64,000 nt of DNA, from assembly GCA_030386875.1 (NCBI GenBank), contig CM059560.1, forward strand, positions 24,608,683-24,672,682, written 5' to 3'. The DNA comes from Morinoia aosen (taxonomy: Eukaryota > Arthropoda > Malacostraca > Amphipoda > Talitridae). Every line of letters begins with the position of its first letter. Position 1 is the stretch's first letter. This document shows, one piece after another, positions 43,607-53,919 of the stretch. Below the pieces are notes generated by a model, which worked only from the letters and a program-made list of their open reading frames with translations, was not told the DNA's origin and searched no databases. The position numbers and the translations under genes were made by a program.

Positions 43607-44168
43607 TTTCTTGATTTTGTAGAAAATATTTAATTTAATGCGGTTGGAGACGTCTTTTGGTTCTATATTTATTTCGATTATTTTTCTGCTCTTCCATTAG
43701 ATGAGCAGTGATGCTCTTCCATTTTGTAGTTTGCAGTCATTAGATTTTCGAAATAAAAATTAATAAATCTTTTGTGATTTTCTTCTTCGGTTTTAACGTT
43801 TTTCTTCTGTAAAAATTTGCTTACTTCATTATCAATGATGCTCATGGGGAAATTGTTATCGGTGAGACGCTGTTTAAGTTTATCGATTTCAGCGTGGAAG
43901 ACGGCCCAATTACTACTAATAATGTAGGCAAGGTGTAGTAGCGTTTTTATAATTCCGGTTCTATATTTTTTAGGGCAAATACCTAAATAATTGATGCATT
44001 CTCCGTTGGATGTAGATTTGGTGTAAACAGAAGTTTGAAGGGCATCATTTTATCTCTTTATGAGTATGTCTAGAAATACTAGCTGGTTGTCTCGCTCTTC
44101 TTCGCAAGTAAACTTCAAAACTAATTTTCTTCAAAGGCATGTTTAATGAGAAGAACTTGTTCCATATT

Positions 44169-45776
44169 TTAAACTAGTAAAAAGATATCGTCGACATACC
44201 TTGCGTAGCGGATGGGCATCAAGTCTTGCCGGAGAGTAAATACAGTTTCTTCTAAATGTGCCAAATAAAAGTTTGAGAAACTAGGTCCGAGGCTACTTCC
44301 CATCATTACACCGTCAGTTTTTAGGTACAAGTCACCACTAGCATTTCTAAAAGGGGTTTTTGTGGTACACAGAATAAGTAGTTCTTTCATGGTGAGCTCA
44401 GGGATAGAAGGCGGTCTTATGCAAGCATGGCGTTATACATTATCTAAAATTATTTCAATTGTGCGGTGTACAGGAACGCTTGTGAACAAACTCTCTACAT
44501 CCAAGCTCGCCAAAATAATGTTGTTGGTAATGCGGCAATTAGCGATAGACGAAATAATATCAGCGGCTGATGATACCGAGTATATTCTAGGCATGTAATT
44601 AACGATAATTTCATTCAACTGGGCTGCAATTATTGAAGTTGGTGTACCGATTTGGGAAACTATGGGACGCATCGGTGGATTAATGATCTTTTTGTGAACT
44701 TTACGGTTAGCATAAATATATCCCGGCTCATGGTGCCCCACTAGCTTTGGCAAATGGACGCCGTCTTGTACCGCGTTTACCACTGAAATGTGATGATTCA
44801 GTTTGCGCTTCAAATCTGGTGTTGGGTCGTTCTCGATTTTGGAGAATTTTGTCTTACCTTTGAGAATTTCATTCATTTTCCTGAGATATGCATCCGTTTT
44901 CATAAAAACAAATATGTTACTCTTGTCAGCCTTTCTCACTGTCAAGTCTTCTTTTTTGGCAAAGTCCCGGAGTATTCTGTGTTGGTCTTTAGTCATAATG
45001 TCTTTATTGTGATCGACTACGTTCTTCAGACCAAATAATTTAAGTTCCGTTTTGAGTCTTATTTCATCCTCTATGTTTACATTGTCACGAGCACGGGTGA
45101 TGTCATAATACAGTTTTTCAATAGCTGCTTTCCTTTTCGTTCTATTAAATTTCTGTTTCAGGTGAGTGTTCATTCCCAGTGATAATATTTCGGTCACGTT
45201 CTGCGGCACACTCTCACCGGATATGTTGATGACCGGGTCCTTAGGTTGCTTTTGCATAACAGTTCCCCCATACATACGAGTTAATTTCCTACTTTGAACA
45301 AGTTTCAGATCATTTTGCACCTTCTCACACCCTCTCTTCAATAATAACATTAATGCACGGTACTTGATATCAGAATTAACTTGAACACTTAGTTCCCGGC
45401 GAGCGTCGATGATAACAGCTTCAGAATTTTCGATCCTTGTACGTTGTTCTTCAATCTGTCTTCTTACCAGATTCCTCCGGAATTCCAACACGAAGTTTTC
45501 TGTGCGTGCTGCGTCATCATATAGTCTTACATTAGTGTAGGTTGGCAGCAGGTCATTTTGCAAGCACACTTCTTTAAAAGTTAGATGGCACATATCCTTT
45601 ATTTTCTTGATCACTAGTTTATCAAGAGCGCGAAATTTTGAAAGTGTATGAGCTGGTACTATCCTTAAGATACATTTCGAAAGCCTTAAAGATGCGATAA
45701 AATTTGGAGTCATGACGAATTTCTTCAAATTTAAAATCGTACGAGTTAAAAGGACAACGTTTCGGATGTCACGCAT
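44169..45776 (-). pseudogene. PLE reverse transcriptase
   Basis: Frame 45776-44433 encodes the N-terminal region and RT fingers: LTVRKADKSNIFVFMKTDAY, KVHKKIINPPMRPIVSQIG, and IILASLDVESLFTSVPV with the first catalytic Asp (the PLE-type S-L-F-T-x-V-P). After an in-frame TAA at 44433-44435 it continues to 44169 with GDLYLKTDGVMMGSSLGPSF and RYVDDIF (YVDD at 44187-44198, both Asp present). A further stop follows, then frame-broken remains of the thumb and linker. The likely start is the ATG giving MTPNFIASL at codon 22 of the frame. RT is related to telomerase-type enzymes. Only a few mutations inactivate this copy. Confidence 0.9.
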
Positions 45777-45837
45777 CCATAATCATGCCTAATTAGAACT
45801 AATCTGAACAAGCGGGTCGCTGATACTTATAACCTAA
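45535..45837 (-). repeat. 5' pseudo-LTR of the PLE
   Basis: 303 bp repeated at 42541-42843. Carries the probable leader and the first 80 or so codons of the PLE ORF. Confidence 0.9.
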
Positions 45838-46377
45838 CTCATATATATCTAATATATATATATATATATATTTTGCGCAAAACATTTCTGCTTCTACAAT
45901 TTTCAACGTAGAAGCTTGGTTTTCGTCTCATTCGACGCAGTAAGACAGTGGAAACAGCGGAGCGAAGCGGAATTCCATTTGAATTCTAAATTAAATTCCC
46001 ATGGGGAAAAATCTGGGACTTTAAATATAAAATTTTTCTTGATAAATGTACCAATAAATTTTTCTAATTCGAAATTCAAAATAATCCTTCATTTCCCAGC
46101 TGTCACATTCTTTCCGCGTCGAATGAGACCAAAATAAAGCTTATACGTAGAAAATTGCAGAAGAAAATATGTTTCGCGCAATATATATTTCATATGTTCG
46201 CGTGATAACTTTTTCTATTGCAAACATATAAAATTTTTATTGCAGTAAATGTGTTCCAAATTCAATTTTATATATCGTTAATTTTATATATCGTTATCCC
46301 TAGTTGCGATAAAAATTCGAAAGTGAAATTTCAAAAATTAGGTATATTAGGTCAATTTTAGGGTTAGAGAGCCCCTT

Positions 46378-47433
46378 AAAATAGTTAATCTAATTCACAA
46401 GTGAACTTTGCTTTAAATCAAATTTCACATCCATTACGTTTTCAGTAATGGTTTACCACCAAGTGAGTACTATTCTATGTTACGATTTTTCTAAGAAAAC
46501 AACGCTGGGAATTTTAGGTTATTTTTAAAAAATGTGCTAGCCATGATGGAAATTTTGTTTGCTTATTTTCACATTTTAAACTCCTTTACACAGACAATCC
46601 ATTCAGCAATTATTTTGCTGTAGAAATAAAATGCCAACTCCTTTAAAATCCCTTCGTCGTTCAGCTCCTAATTATGAAACTTAAAATTCCGATAGCAAAC
46701 ATAAATGTCTTTATCAACGTGATGGGAAACAAGCATGGCGTAACACACGAACGAACGAATAAACATGCGCACTGATATAGGCAAAATAATTCTACTGGCA
46801 GCAGGACTAAAATTTTATGAGCCATTTAAATGCAACTTCCAAATTTTAAATGCAGGTATTGTATAAATTGTACACGCATGTACATAAAGCGCCTGTGTTA
46901 TTACTGCAGCAATAATAATTAATGCCAACTTTTCATCACATCATTGAATTCATTCATATATTATTTTATTTCATACTGAAGATTATTTTAATAATTTGGA
47001 TTTCCAACGAAGTATTGTCACATGAATCAGAAAAAATATAGAACTTGCTTTTTGTTAGTACACATTTCATCAAGGGAGTGTGCAGCTATCAATGAAGTGT
47101 GTGCGGGGAGTGTGCAGCGGTAAATGACTTACCGCAACTCTAGTGTTTGAAGCGGGAAGTAATTTGTCGAGCGCGTCGTATCGCAACACTGCAATGGACG
47201 CTCCCTTCTGACGCGCTCGAATGCTCGAGCGCGTTCCCGCTATCTAAGACGAAAGTTAACATACCGCTACAATTCATTGTTTTTGGGTGATAATTTCTAT
47301 TGTGTTATTAACTAAAAGATACTAGAAGTGGGTTCAGGCTCCGCACACTCCGCGGGGTGAGCTACTAATAAATTATGAAGGATTCTAACGTACTGTAACA
47401 GCTCAATCGCGCAAAAAATAAAACCTACCTCTC
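46378..47433. other. Mostly unannotated; foldback-family fragment at its end
   Basis: 46378-47090 has nothing recognisable. 47095-47400 shares words with the two elements at 28.5-29.7 kb (TACCGCAACTCTAGTGTTTG, AGTGGGTTCAGG), so it is a rearranged relative. It also contains a GC-rich inverted repeat (GTCGAGCGCGTC, GAATGCTCGAGCGCG) at 47167-47235. Confidence 0.5.
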
Positions 47434-47728
47434 TAACTCGTAAAAAACTTATTTGCCGCAGAGAGTGTATAGAATAAAAGTAGTTTATTTCGATTTCATT
47501 ACCATGGTTCTAGCAACAAAAATTCGAAAATCGATAAGTAGCTGTTTATTCAATCGCATTCGTCATCAAAGACGAAAATTAACATACCACTATAACCCGT
47601 AAAATACTCATTTCCGACGGAAAGTGCATAGAAGAAAACTTGTTTATTTCGATCTAATTAACTTTGTTTAGGCAACGAAAAGTGTAAAATCGATTACCGA
47701 CCAACGCTACACATTTACCGATATTGTG
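47434..47728. repeat. Two-copy foldback-family repeat, 159-bp period
   Basis: Units start TAACTCGTAAAA (47434) and TAACCCGTAAAATACTCATT (47593) and end AAAATCGAT. They match the arms of the foldback at 28982-29737 (ATTTCCGACGGAAAGTGCAT). The second unit is followed directly by the LTR retrotransposon, which therefore inserted beside or into this family. Confidence 0.75.
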
Positions 47729-48211
47729 TGTGAGGAAATACTACTCTCATAAAATGTTTTTGGGAATTTTTGAGAAATACTCGTTTTTGGGAATTTTTGA
47801 GAAATACTCTCGTAAAATATTTTTTTTGGGGAAACAGGCTCGTAAAATATTTTTTTGGGGGGGAACAGGCTCGTAAAATGTTCTTGGGAAAATACTTCAC
47901 TTTATGATTCAAAGATGCTGTGCTTTATTTTGTGAGAGATGTTACAGCAAGGATTGGAATGTGACGGTTAGGCCAGGCGGCGGCGCGCCAAGCGGGGCTG
48001 CTTCGAAGGGAAAGGGATACGTTAGCAGAGAACCTATTGTGCTACACCAATAGGCGCTTGCCTAGCGATCACGCGAGAAGGTGTGTCTGAGCACACACCA
48101 ATGGGAGGCCCAGACGTCAGAACAAACAAGGATCCTGCCAATCAGGATGCAGATACGGCCTCTGTAGAAGGGAATGTTCGAGATCAATCTCGAAGGAAGA
48201 AAGGGAAATAC

Positions 48212-48219
48212 TTATAAGG
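48212..48219 (+). promoter_or_regulatory. TATA-like box in the 5' LTR
   Basis: TTATAAGG in an otherwise GC-richer context (GGGAAATACTTATAAGGGG). Initiation would be expected about 25-30 bp downstream, near 48240-48250. The same box is present in the 3' LTR. Prediction by motif only. Confidence 0.5.
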
Positions 48220-48303
48220 GGTTGGGATGAAGCCTCGAGAGGGATTTTCCACTCGGTGACGCTACGAGAGAGACGCATAATCAAGGAGGGGTTTTGTAGC
48301 CGG

Positions 48304-48325
48304 AATACCGGCAGACGCCGGTATT
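48304..48325 (+). other. Perfect 9-bp hairpin in the 5' LTR
   Basis: Arms AATACCGGC and GCCGGTATT with a four-base loop AGAC. Also present unchanged in the 3' LTR at 54496-54517. Being downstream of the presumed start site it would be in the RNA, where it could serve packaging, dimerisation or translation. Confidence 0.8.
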
Positions 48326-48540
48326 ACCCGGCATTATACCAAGTCCGGTGTTGACTGCAAGTAAAGAGCGCCGCCGGCACACTTTCGACATGAGCAGCCA
48401 AAATCCAACATTTAAAATGAAAGTTAACCATCGAAGTTTCGAGAGGAGGCGTCCAGTGTATCAACAAACTTTAAAGTACTGACGTGCGTCAGGAGCCATT
48501 CGTAGCACAGCAGCGAGGCAGCGGTAATCGGCAAGCGTAA

Positions 48541-48702
48541 ATGTCGTCAGCGACGGAGCATTCAGACATCTCTGCATCGGGACCGCTCTCACGGGCAGCT
48601 TCAGCGTCAAGATTTGGAGCCGATGCGAAGATCAGCGCACAAAACTACAGTGAATTGGCTCACCAACGCTTCAAGGAATCCTGGGCTGAACGAAACTCTT
48701 AA
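48541..48702 (+). CDS. Small 53-aa ORF within the 5' LTR
   Basis: ATG in a good context (A at -3), 53 codons and TAA. The product has a Ser/Ala-rich first half (MSSATEHSDISASGPLSRAA) and a charged amphipathic end (YSELAHQRFKESWAERNS). The 3' LTR copy (54733-54894) differs at one site, TTT to TTC, which is synonymous. It might be a leader peptide or a relic Gag N terminus. One difference is too few to show selection. Confidence 0.4.
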   Translation: MSSATEHSDISASGPLSRAASASRFGADAKISAQNYSELAHQRFKESWAERNS

Positions 48703-48737
48703 GAAATTCCCGGCACCCGGGCAGCGGCGAATGCGAG

Positions 48738-48765
48738 TGGTAATGCCGGCAGCACGGCATTACCA
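48738..48765 (+). other. Perfect 11-bp hairpin in the 5' LTR
   Basis: Arms TGGTAATGCCG and CGGCATTACCA with a six-base loop. Present unchanged in the 3' LTR at 54930-54957. Its stem sequence resembles that of the hairpin at 48304 (GGTAATRCCGG core in inverse), so the two could pair with each other as well. Confidence 0.8.
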
Positions 48766-49473
48766 GCAATGACGAAGAAAATCAGCAGTGAGCGACAGCA
48801 CATCGGCAGTGAATATCTATCAGTGAATTACTTATTATCAAAAGGGCGAGTGTTTTATGGTTGTGAGAGCCCTGTTAGGTGGTGATGAAAGTTCAATTTC
48901 AGAGGCAGAACAGCACCCAGAAAAGTGCTTTTCAAAGTGTTGCGCAAAATCATATAAATTATAGGCAATCGGTTTCCTGTGTTTATTTAGTCGAGGATCG
49001 AATTCACGTTGTGAATGGTGCGACGCTTCATATGATTCGACACCTTGTCACAATTACAGGTTAAATCGTGATGTGTCATTCTCGTAAATATTATGCTTGT
49101 GTTGCTGTGGAGCCCGCGATTTTGTGGATGCGTAATTTGTTGTCAACGAAGGAGTATTGGTAACTTGAATTATCGGTAAGCATCACATTTATACCATGTC
49201 GTGTTTAAAGTCTTAGGACGGTAGATATGTGTGTGTGCCTTTATTTAACGCAATTGTGCCCTTTCAAATCATTTCGTTCCAATGCCTTGTGTACTTTATC
49301 CACGTGTTGCCCCGAATAAATTCATGTAAATCTTTAAATTCTTTTATTCTCCATGTCTGGTATGCAGGTGTACGCAAGCATGAAGGACAATATTTTAAAT
49401 TTTGCGGGGGTTGAGAGTCCCTCAGCGTATGGAAAGTAGGTCCTAAACCCACCCCTTTCTCCGTATCGCGACA

Positions 49474-52400
49474 GGAAAAATATATTTATTGTCCTATGCA
49501 AGCGTACTGTCTGTATATCAGCATGGAGATTTTTTTTAATTATTTTCAGTTGTCTAAAAATATCTGTTTCTTCTTTTTTTAATTCAGTCAAATAGTCGCT
49601 CGATAATTAAGCAGAATTTTCTGCAAGTACAATTCACCCGTGTCATTTCGTCGGCATTCCAATTTTGAGTAAAATTCTAACGTAGGGAGCGGTGCCGTCG
49701 CCTGAACCGGTCGTGCTGTACCGACGCCTACCGCCGGTCGCGCTGTTAGAGTGTGGAGCAATAAAATTTGAAATTCTTACAGCTGCAGTCGGACCATTTC
49801 TGAGAGCCTAATTTGAAGTGTACGTGACTGAGTGTAATCCATGGCCATTAATTTCGAAATGCTATGAGAAATTGATATTTTCCGGGATCTTTGCTCATTT
49901 TTCTCGGGCCGCTGAGTTGATTCAGTTAATGTTGTTTGAGTAAATATTAAATCAAAGTTCAATTAATAGCGTTGTCTTCTTGGCACATTTTATTTTTGGT
50001 ACATCCGAGAGCCAGCATAATTTAGTCACGTTCTGAAGTGCCGCATTCATTATTAAAAAGAATAATTTCCTTCTTCATAGGAAATTTATATTTCAGTGCC
50101 CTTGTGATTAGAAGTTTGTCGGTATGCTCTGAACAACAGCCTCTGCGCCTCTTGCGAGGAGAATACTTACTCTATTTTCTTGACAGTGTGTTCGATAAAA
50201 ATTTTTCTTAAGTGCTGAATTTTTGGTTGAATTTTTCTATGATCTGTACAATTATTAGGTTTAACTGAATTTAGGTGTGAAGCATTGGCTGTGGAAAATA
50301 ACGCCGTAATTTTAGCAAACGCCGCCTTATCTCAAGTGAATCTTCGAAGCAAGTTAAAGTTTACCAAGGTTGAGGCATTGAGTAGTTGATCCCGTTGGAA
50401 ATTTTAATTTTTGTAACGCCTCACTTAAAATAATTTACCGAACCGTTTTTTTGGCCTCGTGTGCGTCAAGCTTCTCCAATCAGCTTTAGCAACATAATTC
50501 CTATTTTCATTCGTTGATATTTGAGTGCTTCAGTAATTTAAATTAACATCGGCTAAGAAGCAGTAATGGGATTGTTTGAGAATCAATTTCCGTGATGTCA
50601 ATGGGACAGTAAAAAATTTTGTGTTGCAAATTGTTGAAGGAATTGAATGACGGCACTTAAAAACAAAAATTTAAATGTAGTTTTGAGAGTAAGTTGTAAT
50701 TTCAAAGATGCTGCGAATGTAGTTCGTGGTCTAATTTTATTTGCTTGGATATTAATAATGCCTCTGCTCGTGTGTTAATTAAAGTGAATTCGTTTTACTA
50801 TTCACATCAGGATGATGCTAAAGCACCAGTGCATCAGAGTGAGAATTTAAATAACTTTTCAGTAATAATCCACTAAAATCTAGTACTCTGTGTAAACTTT
50901 CTCATGTATGTGGTGACCAATGTGCTGCCTCACACTGAAACTTTTAGGATTTTCATGATAATTAAAATTTTTAAGTGGATTCGACTGTGCAAGGCTTAGT
51001 ATGAATTAAGATTATTCAATCCCAGCTACCTTCAGTTGGGGGGGAACTGTATTACATTAAGTATCTGTAGATTTTAAGGGAACACGTGGATTAAATGCAA
51101 TTTTTTTTGTAGTCTAAACAGTTACATGTTGCCAATAAAATAATTTTTATTATCAGTTTGAGCGCGCATTGAATTTTGAGCTTACATTTTTTTGTAATCG
51201 TTGATTGCCCAAATAGGAATTTCAAGTTAATACTCACCATGATAAATTGAAACTTTTAATAATTTTGTCAACACTGGTATATACAACCCAGTTGGAGTTA
51301 TTCCTAAGGTGTTACGGATGATTAAAGGAAGAATTTTTCTATGTCAAATTGAGAATTTAATGAAGTCAGCTACAATACTCGATGTATAAATTTCGTTTTG
51401 AAAGTGCAAGCGTTCTCCATTCAATATTTTATTAACACTTAAATGATGCTGTCCATTCTCGTCGGTAATTCGAACTGAATTATTGTGTAATACTGAGAGT
51501 GTGTTTTTGCTTAGGCAAAGTTAACGAGTTAGCTTCACGGAAATATGAGCGTTTCACATTGTCAGAAATGTACAATATTCGAGATGGAGACTTTATTTTC
51601 TGTTAGATGGATTTAATACAGCGTGAAAATTGAAATGAAAGGCATTGCGGCGAATACATGGAATTTATCTTAACCATAAGGATCAGCGTGACAGTCTGCG
51701 GTGCAGCGAAGCTATGTAATTTTATTGCTGTTCTGAGCCGAGGCAATGGAATTCTCTTGTGCGTCAACTTAAGTGTGGTATTACGTGAGGTCATGATGTA
51801 GGATATGAAAGCAGGAAATGTCAGAGAGTATGGTCAGTAACATTGATTTATAAATGTGTCGTATCAAAAAAAAAAATGACGAGTTGTTTTTGAGCCAAGC
51901 TAGTGAAGGTGTTTCGGCGCCGTTGTGTGGGAATTTCTTGATCACTCTTTCCCCATAATGTTGTTGACGCTGACGCTGGTTATTCTCAAACATCATTGGT
52001 ATGCGTCATTAATTTCATTTTTTTTGCTCATTGTTCTGTAGGCATGATAATTATTAGGGTGATAATTCCCTTAATCCGTTGTTTAACGACGTTAGTGAAA
52101 GCTTTGGAAACAGAATGAGTATATAAATATCGTGTGTACGAACGATGTCGTCGAGCAACGTGGAATCATATAAATGTGCTGCACTGACTCTGGGGCTGAG
52201 AATCGTATAAAATTTTGTGTTATGTCTATTTTTTGCATTTTTGTGTCAGTGTTATCACAATGTCAGATCGTCTGAAGAGCCTTTCGGCGTAGTAAGGTGT
52301 AAAGTTTGACGGGTTGTTAACACTAAATTTTGTCTATTTCTGTATTTTGTTTGTGTGTCGGTGTTGTCAAAATGTCGGATCGTTAGAAAAGCCTTCGCGG

Positions 52401-52847
52401 CAGAGTATAACGTAAAGTTCGATGTGTTAACAATACCCAATTTATATGTGCTTTTTCTTTATTGATACGTATTCAGGATTTCGGCCTAACTGGTAAATCT
52501 CCTGTTATTTCGTACATTATGTGTAAGAATGTTCATATAGTCTTGTGCCAAGGTAATCGACGCCTACGATTAAAAAACCGGGGATGGTCGTAAGTTACTG
52601 GAATGAGATGTATTACTTTCTTCGAAATACTTAGGTGATTCAACTGATTAGTGACACCGTCGAACGAATTTCGGCTTTTGTCTAGAGTTGGTTGAGGATA
52701 CCGGAAATTAAATATTTTATGTATGTATGTAGGAATTCTTCGCGTAGCTCACGTCCGCCTCAATAAGGCAGATTTTGAAGGAAACCGAGGAACAATTCTT
52801 ACGTTGATCGACCATGTAGTGCGCTGTCTCTCGATTACAAAGTAACC
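49474..52847. other. Non-coding interior of the LTR element
   Basis: About 3.4 kb without ORFs above 85 codons and without gag-pol motifs. Contains a short repeat pair near 52255-52440 (GTCGGATCGT / GTCAGATCGT contexts, about 120 bp apart). Confidence 0.6.
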
Positions 52848-53357
52848 ATGTTAGACAATCAAACGCGTATTTTACGGAAGGAGATCCTTAGCAATTTAAC
52901 GCGCACCTCAGGGGTTTACGTCATGCTAGTCGACGAGCGGACTGAGAACCAAAACCTGAAGGTCTTCGCAAATAAATGTGCTTCATTTTCTACAATTATG
53001 ATGAAGGCGCTGATGAGCTCCTACGTGGGAGTCCAACGCGCATTGACGCAATAATCTACAGAATTTGTCCGCGAATTGACGCAACGAGTATCTACGGAAT
53101 TTTCCACGAGTTCACGTGACGCCAAGGATGAATTTTTTAATGAAAAAGCTTCAGAATACCTCGATTCTCAGCAGGGGGCCCTCCCCAGGATCAGTAGCAA
53201 GCCCAGGAGCAGTAGCAAGCCCAGGATCAGTAGCAAGCCGAAGAGCAGTGGCACGTCACAGGAACAACAACAGCAAGCTGTAGCTAGGCACACAGGAGGA
53301 GCAACAGCAAGTTTTATCCAGGAGAAGACGACAAATTTGCGACACAGGATGAAATGA
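52848..53357 (+). pseudogene. Gag-like ORF in the LTR element, one stop
   Basis: A single frame of 169 codons, broken only by TAA at 53052-53054 (the next codons are in register). The first part, TRILRKEILSNLTRTSGVYV and NKCASFSTIMMKALMSSYVG, looks globular. The region after the stop has a heptad-like RELTQRVSTEFS segment. The C-terminal part is a basic Ser/Lys/Pro repeat (three imperfect ISSKPRSSSKPR-type units, 53187-53250) followed by a Gln run. Basic low-complexity tails are usual in Gag-like proteins that bind RNA, but there is no zinc knuckle and no sequence match that I recognise. Confidence 0.4.
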
Positions 53358-53919
53358 TAATCATGAGGAAGAAAACTTGAGGTTGGAAAATCACCTCCAT
53401 TTTGAGATTTTGTTTTTTAGGTGGATTGCAACCGAGAAAGCTGAAAGGATGTCTCTGCTTGTACCAAAGTCGCCTACTTTACAATCTCTAATTTGTATGT
53501 TTATCTAAGTCGATGAATTTGCCGAGAGCAAGTCGAGAATAATAAGATATCGTGTGTGTTTTATTTTGTGCGTTCATGTTGTCCGATTTATGCGTTATCT
53601 TTGATGTGTTCTTTTCTCCTTGCGTTCTATAATAATGTGTATGAGAAATGTGCGTTTTAAGTAATTAGGTGTGTGTCAGGTATTAATGAATTTTTTTTAC
53701 AAAATGCGTCAACATCGGTGTGTTGCAAGAAGGTAAATCATGAGGTGATATGTAGGGATATTTTGATGTCGGGAAAAGCGAAATGATTGAATAAGGGGGG
53801 CGTATATTTTCTAAATTTTTAACGTAAGGGGTGCGTCACGGTTATAATTGAAATTAACGGGTGAAAATTTGTACCAACTTTGCAAGTTGGCACAAATTTT
53901 TCTGGGGCGAAGCGGGTAT

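Larger units (their letters stand above)
42541..45837 (-). mobile_element. Penelope-like element with 303-bp pseudo-LTRs
   Basis: Minus-strand element of 3,297 bp. Direct 303-bp repeats bound it (45535-45837 at the 5' side, 42541-42843 at the 3' side), about 93 percent identical. Between them are an RT (45776 to about 44169, with stops) and a C-terminal GIY-YIG nuclease (43606-43256), the two defining PLE domains in the usual order. The 5' repeat includes the first coding segment, as in PLE pseudo-LTRs created by partial tandem copying. Both ends abut (TA)n tracts (42511-42540 and 45838-45871), so the insertion site was a TA microsatellite. Confidence 0.9.
42341..46377. mobile_element. Long-inverted-repeat element (about 740 bp) split by a PLE
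   Basis: Outer ends AAGGGGATCTCTAGCCCTAA (42341) and, inversely at 46377, AAGGGGCTCTCTAACCCTAA. The right arm at about 46120-46377 pairs with a left arm split into 42341-42540 and 45838-45945. The landmark TTTTGCGCGAACATGTGAAA at about 42493 matches the inverse of TTTCATATGTTCGCG near 46195, and GTCTCATTCGACGC at 45929 matches its inverse at 46115. Removing the PLE gives a 740-bp element with about 270-bp arms. The right flank reads TTAA and the left TTGA, which would fit a TTAA target site if one base has mutated. It has no coding capacity. Confidence 0.75.
47729..49473 (+). repeat. 5' LTR
   Basis: 1,745 bp, TG...CA. Starts with three imperfect short tandem units (GGGAATTTTTGAGAAATACT and GGCTCGTAAAATATTTTTTT). 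Contains a TATA-like box, two perfect hairpins, a 53-codon ORF and an AATAAA at 49315-49320, giving a probable U3 of about 0.5 kb, a long R of about 1.1 kb and a short U5. Confidence 0.85.

Noticed and set aside
44570..44590. CTGATGATACCGAG on the plus strand as a possible ribozyme core
   Set aside because: It is antisense to PLE RT coding sequence and has no matching GAAA strand at the right distance.
45535..45900. Hammerhead ribozyme in the PLE pseudo-LTR
   Set aside because: PLEs often carry one, so I looked for CTGATGA and GAAAC in order on the minus strand. A CCGAAAC word is present near 45755, but no CTGATGA partner was found by eye; a covariance search is needed.
45916..46137. 73-codon plus-strand ORF
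   Set aside because: It lies across the centre and arm of the long-inverted-repeat element and is explained by that structure; no protein features.
49474..49495. tRNA primer-binding site after the 5' LTR
   Set aside because: The sequence after the LTR is GGAAAAATATATTTATT, with no TGG start or similarity to a tRNA 3' end that I recognise.
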